From Variovorax sp. PMC12 (GTDB lineage Bacteria; Pseudomonadota; Gammaproteobacteria; Burkholderiales; Burkholderiaceae_C): a DNA stretch of 64,000 bases. Where the stretch lies: the NCBI RefSeq assembly GCF_003019815.1, contig NZ_CP027773.1, positions 4,698,501 through 4,762,500 of the forward strand. Direction: 5' to 3'. Below, piece after piece: positions 57,721 to 64,000 of this stretch (position 1 is the stretch's first letter; each line of letters opens with the position of its first letter). The position numbers and the translations under genes were made by a program. The notes under the pieces were generated by a model. The model was given only the letters and a program-made list of their open reading frames with translations. It was not told the origin of the DNA and made no database searches.

Positions 57721-58983
57721 ATGCGCGGCATCTATATGTCGGCGCGGATGCGCGCCGTCGATTTCTCGGCGCCCTCGCGCCTCGTGCAGCGGGCACCGCG
57801 CCAGATCCTGGCGGGCGTGTGCTGCGTCTTTACATTCGGCGCCGCCCATGCGGCCTGCCCGCCCTCGGCCATCGCCAGCCTCGAGAAGCCGGGCGTCGGC
57901 CTGCGCAACGGCGTCGACCGCGGCATGCTGTGGCGCATCGAGCGCGACGGCCGCACTTCATGGCTCTACGGCACCCTGCACGTGGGACGCGGCGACTGGG
58001 TGCGGCCCGGGCCGACCATCCAGAAGGCGCTGACGCAGAGCGACCTGCTCGCGCTGGAGCTCGACTCGCGCGACGAGGCCACCGCCCGCACCATGGCCCA
58101 GCCGGCTGACCCGGCGCTGGTGGCCCGGGTACTCAGCGGCGAGCGTGCCCGCCGGCTCGAGCGCCAGAACGCCGAGGCCTGCGTGCCGCCCGGCACCACG
58201 TCGAAGCTGCAGCCCATCCTGCAGGTCACGGCGCTGGCCGGCCTGGCGGGCCGCGCCGACGGGCTGTACCCCGAATTCGGCGTGGACGAGACGCTGGCCG
58301 TGTCCGCCCGCAACAGCAGCAAGCCGATCGTCGCCCTCGAGAACGCGGCCGACCAGCTGCGCGTGCTGACCGGCGAGTCGGAAGACGAAGAAGGCCAGCA
58401 GATCGACGCCGCGCTCGACGAACTGGAGTCGGGCAAGCTGCGCGGCCAGCTCAAGGAACTGGCCGACGTCTGGGCCCGCAGCGACGCGGCCCGGCTCGCG
58501 CGCTATGCCGACTGGTGCGACTGCCTCAACACGCCCGCCGAGCAGCGGCTGCTCAAGCGCCTGCTCGACGACCGCAACCCCGGCCTGGCCGACGGCATCG
58601 AGCGGCTGCACGCGAGCGGCAAGGGCGTGTTCGCGGCAGTGGGCGCGCTGCACATGATCGGGCCGCAGGGGCTGCCCACGCTGATGGCGTCGCGCGGCTT
58701 CACCGTGACGCCGGTACTGACCAGCGCGCAGGAGCAGACGGCGGTGCCGATGCCCGCGCTCGCGGCCCCGTCGCCTGCGCCGAGGGCGCGCGGTGGCAAG
58801 GCCGTGAAGGGGCAGCGCGTGCAGAAGGGCCAGAAGGGCGCACCGGCTGCCGCGGCCAAGGGCGGCAGGCCCGCGGCAGCTGCCAAGGCCGCGCCCGCCG
58901 CCAAGGGTGCGAAAGCGCCGGCCAAGTCGGCCGGCAAGGCGCCCGCCAAGGCCCCGGCCGCCAAGGGCAAAGTGAGCCGATAA
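57721..58983 (+). CDS. TraB/GumN family protein with Lys/Ala-rich tail
   Basis: A protein of about 420 residues. After a signal region (ILAGVCCVFTFGAAHAA) follows the TraB/GumN domain with the two GxxH-type motifs LYGTLHVGRGDW (near residue 85) and AVGALHMIGPQGLP (near 310), and LLALELDSRDEATA. The last 75 residues are Lys/Ala/Pro/Gly-rich (KGQKGAPAAAAKGGRPAAAA), as in the storage-lipid proteins at 19-21 kb. The start is uncertain: several in-frame starts (GTG 57679, ATG 57721, 57736, 57748) lack a clear ribosome site. The domain is a proposed metallopeptidase of the TIKI-like type. Confidence 0.78.
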   Translation: MRGIYMSARMRAVDFSAPSRLVQRAPRQILAGVCCVFTFGAAHAACPPSAIASLEKPGVGLRNGVDRGMLWRIERDGRTSWLYGTLHVGRGDWVRPGPTIQKALTQSDLLALELDSRDEATARTMAQPADPALVARVLSGERARRLERQNAEACVPPGTTSKLQPILQVTALAGLAGRADGLYPEFGVDETLAVSARNSSKPIVALENAADQLRVLTGESEDEEGQQIDAALDELESGKLRGQLKELADVWARSDAARLARYADWCDCLNTPAEQRLLKRLLDDRNPGLADGIERLHASGKGVFAAVGALHMIGPQGLPTLMASRGFTVTPVLTSAQEQTAVPMPALAAPSPAPRARGGKAVKGQRVQKGQKGAPAAAAKGGRPAAAAKAAPAAKGAKAPAKSAGKAPAKAPAAKGKVSR

Positions 58984-58994
58984 TCGCGACCGCC

Positions 58995-59366
58995 ATGCAC
59001 GCGCTGCGCCTTCCCACCCGCTTCCTCGGCCTCATCGGCCGCTGGGTGCTGCTGTGGTTCGTGCTCTCGCTGGGCGCGGCGGCGGCGTCTCCGCTGGTGC
59101 ATCCGCAGTCGATGGAACTGGTGTGTTCCGGTGCCGGCCCCGTCAAGGTGGTGGTCCACACCGACGACGGCGCGCGCGAAATGGGCGCCTCGCACATGGA
59201 CTGCCCGCTTTGCGTGCTGACCGGCGCCCCGCCGCCGGCCATGGTGGCGCCGGCTTTCGATCTCCCCCTTCCGCTGGGCCGCGTGGTCCAGTCGATTCCC
59301 GCCGCGCGACTGGCCGCGGCCACCGCCGCGCCCCTGCCGGCGCGCGGCCCCCCGACTTTCTCCTGA
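58995..59366 (+). CDS. DUF2946 family protein
   Basis: A 123-residue protein with an N-terminal membrane or signal segment (GRWVLLWFVLSLGAAAASPL), then PQSMELVCSGAGPVKVV and the conserved SHMDCPLCVLTGAPPP with the H-M-D-C-P-x-C potential metal ligands. This is the pattern of DUF2946, small proteins encoded near copper proteins and TonB receptors. It lies 205 bp ahead of the PCuAC fusion gene, which supports a link with copper handling. Confidence 0.8.
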   Translation: MHALRLPTRFLGLIGRWVLLWFVLSLGAAAASPLVHPQSMELVCSGAGPVKVVVHTDDGAREMGASHMDCPLCVLTGAPPPAMVAPAFDLPLPLGRVVQSIPAARLAAATAAPLPARGPPTFS

Positions 59367-59570
59367 CGCTCTCGAAGCGATAGCTGCATTCGCGCGCTTG
59401 GCGTGCGCACGCGGCTTGTCCGGTTTGACGTTCGATGGAGAAGGCTACTCTTGAAAAAAGCAATCCCGCGCCCTGCCGTTGCTGCTCGGCGCAAGCCCGC
59501 AACCCACCTGTGTGGCCGAACGCGAGTTCGACCTTTGACTTTCCCGTTCCAACCCCAAAGGACCCGCGAC

Positions 59571-60485
59571 ATGACGAAACCGATGGCCGCCATCACCCTG
59601 CGAACCCTCGCCGCCTGCGCCATGCTGGCCGGCACCACCGCCGCGCTGGCGCACGTGACGCTGCCGCCCGGCGGCGCCACCGTCGGCAGCGACTACAACG
59701 CCGCCTTCCGCGTCGGCCACGCCTGCGAAGGCGCCAAGGCCACCACCGGGCTGGCCGTGCGCCTGCCCAAGGGCTTCGTGCTGAGCGACGCCCAGGCGCG
59801 CAAGGGCTGGAAGCTCGACGTGACGAAAAGCGGCGACGGCGAAGTGCGCTGGACCGCCGAGACCCCCGGCAACGCCTTGCCCGGCAGCGAGCGCTCCGAA
59901 TTCGTTCTGCGCGGCAAGGTGCCGGCTACGCCGGGCACGCTGTGGTTCAAGGTGCTGCAGACCTGCGACACCGGCGTGGCCGACTGGGCCGAGGTGCCGG
60001 CATCGGGCAACTCGACCGCCGGCCTGAAGAGCCCGGCCGCCAAGCTCGTGGTGGTGGCGCAAGGCGTGGCCACTGTCGACGTGCGCGACGGCTGGGTGCG
60101 CCAGTCGGTGCCGGGCCAGAGCGGCACCGGCGCCTTCATGAAGCTCACCGCGCCCACCGGCACGAAGCTGGTGAGCATCTCCACGCCCGCGGCCGGCACC
60201 GCCGAAGTGCACGAGATGAAGATGGAAGGCGACGTCATGAAGATGCGCGAGCTGCCCGGCGGCCTCGACCTGCCCGCGGGCCAGACCGTCGAGCTCAAGC
60301 CCGGCGGCTATCACGTGATGATGATGGACCTCAAGGGTGCGCTGGCCAAGGGCGCGACCGTGCCGATGACGCTGAAGTTCGAGGACGCCAAGGGCGTGAA
60401 GACAGCGCTGGACGTGACGCTGCCCGTGGGCGCGCCCGAAGGTGCCGATGCCGCCGGTTCGTCGGCGCACCAGCACAAGCACTGA
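59571..60485 (+). CDS. Fusion of YcnI-like DUF1775 domain and copper chaperone PCu(A)C domain
   Basis: A 304-residue periplasmic protein. The signal peptide (TLAACAMLAGTTAALA) is followed by a DUF1775/YcnI domain whose mature N-terminus is HVTLPPGGATVGSDY, in which the first His would be a copper ligand, as in YcnI, with WKLDVTKS and FKVLQTCDTGVADWAEV. From residue about 165 a PCu(A)C domain follows (VDVRDGWVRQSVPGQSGTG), with the copper-binding EVHEMKMEGDVMKMRE and GGYHVMMMDLKGAL (H...M...HxM pattern). His/Ala-rich C-terminus (SAHQHKH). It probably carries copper for oxidase assembly. CCGCGAC precedes the ATG. Confidence 0.88.
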   Translation: MTKPMAAITLRTLAACAMLAGTTAALAHVTLPPGGATVGSDYNAAFRVGHACEGAKATTGLAVRLPKGFVLSDAQARKGWKLDVTKSGDGEVRWTAETPGNALPGSERSEFVLRGKVPATPGTLWFKVLQTCDTGVADWAEVPASGNSTAGLKSPAAKLVVVAQGVATVDVRDGWVRQSVPGQSGTGAFMKLTAPTGTKLVSISTPAAGTAEVHEMKMEGDVMKMRELPGGLDLPAGQTVELKPGGYHVMMMDLKGALAKGATVPMTLKFEDAKGVKTALDVTLPVGAPEGADAAGSSAHQHKH

Positions 60486-60499
60486 GCGCCGCGTCGCGG

Positions 60500-62230
60500 C
60501 TACAGCAGCTGGTCGGGCGCGAGCGGGCCGAACAGCTTGAGCATCAGCCGCAGGCTGGCGCTGGTGTCGGGCTCGGTGGTCGCGTCCTTCAGGCCGCTGC
60601 CTTCGGGGGCGCGCCACACCAGCGAGCCGTCGGTCAGCTCCACGTGCCATGAGCGCTCGCGCATGCCGCGCTCTATCTGGGCCGATGCGGCGCGCGAGAG
60701 CTCGTCGCTGCGGATCAGCAGGGCGATCTCGGTGTTCTGCAATTGGGAGCGCAGGTCGAGGTTCATCGAGCCGACCACCAGCAGCCGGCCGTCCATCACC
60801 AGCACCTTCGAGTGCAGCATCGCCCGCGACTGCCCGGTGACGCCACCGCTGCCGGTGCTTCCCGAGGAGCCGAACACGTTGCCGAAGTTCGACTGCTCGC
60901 TGCGCAGCTCATAAAGCTCGATGCCCATCTTGAGCAGCGCCTCGCGATGGCGCGCATAGCCCACGTGCGCCACCGGGGCGTCGTTCGAGGCCAGGGAGTT
61001 GGTCAGCACCCTGATCTTCACTCCCCGTGCGCGAGCCTCGCCGAAGGCCTTGAGCATGTCTTTCCCGGGTACGAAGTAGGGCGAGATGATGAGCAGGCTG
61101 GAGCGCGCCTGGCCGATCATCTGCAGCAGGCCCTCGACCACCGTGTCGCCGTTGGCGGCCAGGTCGGAGGCTGCCTCGAGCGACGCCGCGCCTCGCGAGG
61201 CCGCGGGTTTGTCGTCGGGCTGGCTGACCACGAGACCGGGGGCCTTCGCGGTGTCCGGGCCGGAGTCGGCGGGGATCTTGCCGGGCTTGTCGGCCAGCAT
61301 CACGGCCGGCGCCCAGACGAAATCGGCGGTGCGCAGGTCGAGCGCCTTCTGGTCCCAGGCGCGGGCGCGTTGCTCGGCGGTGGGTGGCGCATCGGCGCTG
61401 GGCGGGTCGTCGCGGTCGCGGGTGGCCTGTTCGACCAGCTCCTGGTCGGCCTTCTTCGCGCGCTCGCGCATCGACTGCAATTCCTCGCGCGTGACCAGCG
61501 ATTGCACGGGGTAGGCGCGCTCGTTGTTCCAGTAGCTGTCGAAGCTGCGCGACAGGTCCTGCACGATCGGGCCGATTGCCAGCACGTCGACATCGACGAA
61601 GTTGCCGTTGGCCGCGTTGCCGAAATAGGCGTCGCCCAGGTTGCGGCCGCCCGCCACCCCCATCACGTTGTCGGCCAGGAACAGCTTGTTGTGCATGCGC
61701 TGCTGGATGCGCGAGGCGTCGTCGATCGAGTTGACCAGGCGGCTGAAGGTGGAGTCGCGCGAGCCGGCCAGCGGGTTGAAGAGCCGCATCTCGATGTTGG
61801 GAATGAAGGCCAGGCCCAGCACCAGTGCGTCGCGGCCGGTGGTGTGGAAGTCGTCGAGCAGCACCCGCACCCGCACGCCGCGCTCGGCGGCGGCGCGCAG
61901 GCCCCTGACGAGTCGGCCTGTGCTGGCGTCGGCGTGGATGGCGTAGTACTGGAGGTCGAGCGTCTTCTGGGCGCCTTCGATCAGCGCGAGCCGGCTGCCG
62001 TAGGCGGCCTGCGGCCCGCCCAGCAGCAGGAAGCCGGATTCGTAGCGGGCGTTGGCGGCTCGCCGGCGCTGCTGCACGAGGTCGGCCAGCGCGGAGCCGG
62101 TGGCCGGCGCGGCGATGGCGGTCGAGACGGGGCGCTCGACGTTCTGCGGCAATTGCGCGCAGGCCCCGAGTATCAGCAGCGCCAGGAGCGCGGTGGACCG
62201 ACGAAAGAAGGCTTGGAATGAAGAAGGCAT
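60500..62230 (-). CDS. Phospholipase D family protein (cardiolipin synthase C-like)
   Basis: A 576-residue exported protein with a lipoprotein-like start (TALLALLILGACAQLPQNV, Cys24). Two HKD motifs are complete: MHNKLFLADNVMGVAGGRNLGDAYF (in parts; near residue 165) and MLHSKVLVMDGRLLVVGSMNLD (in parts; near 480). Both agree with HxKx4Dx6Gxx[N]. A Pro/Asp-rich insertion (TRDRDDPPSADAPPTAEQ) separates the two halves. It resembles ClsC/YmdC-like proteins that make or exchange phospholipid head groups, but the lipoprotein signal differs from the cytoplasmic E. coli ClsC. It is converging with the copper gene. Confidence 0.88.
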   Translation of the reverse strand: MPSSFQAFFRRSTALLALLILGACAQLPQNVERPVSTAIAAPATGSALADLVQQRRRAANARYESGFLLLGGPQAAYGSRLALIEGAQKTLDLQYYAIHADASTGRLVRGLRAAAERGVRVRVLLDDFHTTGRDALVLGLAFIPNIEMRLFNPLAGSRDSTFSRLVNSIDDASRIQQRMHNKLFLADNVMGVAGGRNLGDAYFGNAANGNFVDVDVLAIGPIVQDLSRSFDSYWNNERAYPVQSLVTREELQSMRERAKKADQELVEQATRDRDDPPSADAPPTAEQRARAWDQKALDLRTADFVWAPAVMLADKPGKIPADSGPDTAKAPGLVVSQPDDKPAASRGAASLEAASDLAANGDTVVEGLLQMIGQARSSLLIISPYFVPGKDMLKAFGEARARGVKIRVLTNSLASNDAPVAHVGYARHREALLKMGIELYELRSEQSNFGNVFGSSGSTGSGGVTGQSRAMLHSKVLVMDGRLLVVGSMNLDLRSQLQNTEIALLIRSDELSRAASAQIERGMRERSWHVELTDGSLVWRAPEGSGLKDATTEPDTSASLRLMLKLFGPLAPDQLL

Positions 62231-62345
62231 GCAGCTTTCCCGGGGCTTGGGGGGCGAAGCCGCATATATAGCCTAGTCCGCGCCCCGCCGGCGTCGGACG
62301 GCGGGACGGGCGCGGCGCGGCGGGGAGCGCTTTGGTTCGCGCCGG

Positions 62346-64000
62346 TCAGCGGCCGGCGCCCAGTTCTTCCTGGCGCTCGAGCGCTGCGAGCAGTTCGTCG
62401 TCGATCTTCGCGTGGCGCTCGGCGAGTTCGGTGGCGCGCGAGGAGTCGGTGGCATAGATGGCGCCGCCGTCGAGTTCGAGCATCTCGGTGATGCGCTTCT
62501 GTTCCGCTTCCAGGCTTTCGATCTGGGCGGGGAGCGCTTCCAGCTCGCGCTGCTCCTTGTAAGAGAGCTTCTTGCGCGCAGCGGTCGCCTTGGGCGCGAC
62601 GGGTTCCGCGGGCGCGGCCGGCGCTGCTGGGGCCGGTGCCGCAGCGGGGGCCGCAGCCTGGCGCTGTTCGGCGATCTCTCGCGCACGCTTGGACTGGACC
62701 AGCCAATCCTGCACGCTGCCTTCGTACTCGCGCCAGCGGCCGTCGCCTTCATAGGCGATGGTGCTGGTCACCACGTTGTCGAGGAAGGTCCGGTCGTGGC
62801 TCACCAGGAACACTGTGCCGTCGTAGTCCTGCAGCAGGTTCTCGAGCAGTTCCAGGGTGTCGATGTCGAGGTCGTTGGTCGGCTCGTCGAGCACCAGCAC
62901 GTTGGCGGGGCGGGCGAACAGCCGGGCCAGCAGCAGGCGGTTGCGTTCGCCGCCGCTGAGCGAGCGCACGGGAGAGTTGGCGCGCGCCGGGGAGAACAGG
63001 AAGTCGGAGAGGTAGCTCTTCACGTGCTTCTTCTGGCTGCCGATCTCGATCCATTCGCTGCCGGGGCTGATGAAGTCTTCCAGCGTGGCGTCGAGGTCGA
63101 GCTTGTCACGCATCTGGTCGAAGTACGCCACCTGGAGGTTGGTGCCGCGGCGGATCTTGCCGCTGTCGGGTTCGAGCTCGCCGAGGATCAGCTTCAGCAG
63201 GGTGGTCTTGCCCGCGCCGTTGGGGCCGAGCAGGCCGACCTTGTCGCCGCGCAGGATGGTGCCGCTGAAGTTGCGGATGACGGTCTTGGGGCCGAACGAC
63301 TTGGTGGCCTCTGTGAGTTCCGCCACGATCTTGCCGCTGGACTGGCCCGAGGCCACGTCCATGTTGACGCTGCCCTGCACCTCGCGGCGCGCCGCGCGGC
63401 TGGCGCGCAGTTCCTGCAGGCGGGTGATGCGGCTCTGGCTGCGGGTGCGGCGCGCTTCCACGCCCTTGCGGATCCAGATTTCTTCCTGGGCGAGCAGCTT
63501 GTCGGCCTTGGCGCTGATCACGGCTTCCTGGGCGAGTTGCTCTTCCTTCTGCACGAGGTACTGCTCGAAGTTGCCGGGATAGGAACCCAGCTTGCCCCGA
63601 TCCAGCTCGACGATGCGGGTGGCGACACGGTTCAGGAAGCTGCGGTCATGGGTGACGGTGACGACGCTGCCCTTGAAGTCGATCAGCAGTTGTTCGAGCC
63701 ACTCGATGGAGTCGAGGTCCAGGTGGTTGGTGGGCTCGTCCAGCAGGAGCACGTCGGGCGCGGCCACCAGGGCCTGCGCCAGCGCGACGCGCTTGCGGGT
63801 ACCGCCGGAGAGAGAGCCGACGCGGGCATTGCGGTCGAGGTGGAGGCGGTGCAGCGTCTCTTCCACGCGCTGCTCCCAGTTCCAGGCGTCGAAGGCTTCA
63901 ATCTGCGACTGCAGGGCGTCGAGGTCGAGGCCGTCCGCACCGGAGAGGTAGAGATCGCGAATGGCAATGACCGGACCCAGGCCCTGGCTTGCGGCGGTGA
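62346..64000 (-). CDS. uup: ABC-F family ATPase, Uup-like (5' end outside window)
   Basis: A duplicated ATP-binding cassette protein without membrane parts; 551 codons are visible and the N-terminal part, including the first Walker A, is cut off by the right edge. Visible are the first signature and Walker B (SLSGGTRKRVALAQALVAAPDVLLLDEPTNHL in parts), the linker (RIVELDRGKLGSYPGNFEQYL), the second Walker A (GLLGPNGAGKTTLLKLI), signature (SLSGGERNRLLLARLF) and Walker B (VLVLDEPTNDLD), and a C-terminal Ala/Pro-rich stretch leading to a coiled-coil (PAQIESLEAEQKRITEMLE), typical of Uup. It binds ribosomes or branched DNA in related bacteria. Confidence 0.9.
   Translation of the reverse strand, partial: TAASQGLGPVIAIRDLYLSGADGLDLDALQSQIEAFDAWNWEQRVEETLHRLHLDRNARVGSLSGGTRKRVALAQALVAAPDVLLLDEPTNHLDLDSIEWLEQLLIDFKGSVVTVTHDRSFLNRVATRIVELDRGKLGSYPGNFEQYLVQKEEQLAQEAVISAKADKLLAQEEIWIRKGVEARRTRSQSRITRLQELRASRAARREVQGSVNMDVASGQSSGKIVAELTEATKSFGPKTVIRNFSGTILRGDKVGLLGPNGAGKTTLLKLILGELEPDSGKIRRGTNLQVAYFDQMRDKLDLDATLEDFISPGSEWIEIGSQKKHVKSYLSDFLFSPARANSPVRSLSGGERNRLLLARLFARPANVLVLDEPTNDLDIDTLELLENLLQDYDGTVFLVSHDRTFLDNVVTSTIAYEGDGRWREYEGSVQDWLVQSKRAREIAEQRQAAAPAAAPAPAAPAAPAEPVAPKATAARKKLSYKEQRELEALPAQIESLEAEQKRITEMLELDGGAIYATDSSRATELAERHAKIDDELLAALERQEELGAGR

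Overview
The window is about 64 kb of uniformly GC-rich chromosomal DNA with dense, short-spaced genes, frequent ATGA/GTGA gene overlaps and strong G/C third-position bias. Gene content (pilT beside yggS, DUF2242 and DUF3567 proteins, a Bug-type TTT receptor, a WS/DGAT next to phasin-like proteins, a CYP102-type P450) points to a betaproteobacterium of the Burkholderiales, most likely Comamonadaceae and Variovorax-like. This assignment is inferred from gene content and recalled family distributions; no 16S gene is present. I saw no tRNA, rRNA, CRISPR array, insertion sequence or prophage.

Layout. 1-6.0 kb: the 5' part of pilT, yggS, an Lrp/AsnC regulator, a small secreted protein, an NAD(P)-glutamate dehydrogenase, an AlkB-type dioxygenase, a P-loop kinase and a DUF2242 lipoprotein. 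6.0-15.6 kb: a MarR-FUSC efflux pair, then a tightly coupled operon RDD-RDD-SpoIIM-membrane protein-DUF4129-DUF4350-MoxR-DUF58, followed by a DUF805 protein. 15.6-18.6 kb (minus strand): prolyl oligopeptidase and arginase. 18.8-23.2 kb: a neutral-lipid/PHA storage cluster (wax ester synthase/DGAT, two phasin-like proteins, TetR, alpha/beta hydrolase). 23.4-24.7 kb: an atypical island with a colicin-D-like toxin, its putative immunity gene and small gene remnants. 24.7-27.9 kb: a self-sufficient P450-reductase fusion. 28.0-28.3 kb: a large imperfect inverted repeat. 28.3-35.3 kb: an acyl-CoA metabolism locus (ABC solute receptor, TetR, acyl-CoA synthetase, single-chain biotin-dependent acyl-CoA carboxylase).

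35.4-39.5 kb: SGNH hydrolase, a YXWGXW-type secreted protein, purU and a class III omega-aminotransferase. 39.7-47.2 kb: the most striking locus, a three-gene set resembling the Caulobacter holdfast-anchor genes hfaA-hfaB-hfaD: a small secreted Asn/Ser/Gly-rich protein, a CsgG-family lipoprotein with an additional OmpA-like C-terminal region, and a 1777-residue low-complexity repeat protein containing a tandem duplication of about 305 codons. It is closed by a strong terminator. No holdfast polysaccharide genes are in the window.

47.2-64 kb: ChaN-like lipoprotein, AbrB-family membrane protein, DUF3567, DUF3108, an FAH-family hydrolase, LuxR-type regulator, an FAD monooxygenase with its DUF2783 partner and a Bug receptor (a probable aromatic-compound catabolic cluster), a Comamonadaceae-type intergenic repeat, a MORN/YwqK-like protein overlapping a VOC protein, TraB/GumN, two copper-associated proteins (DUF2946 and a DUF1775-PCuAC fusion), a phospholipase-D-family protein, and an ABC-F ATPase (uup-like) running off the right edge.
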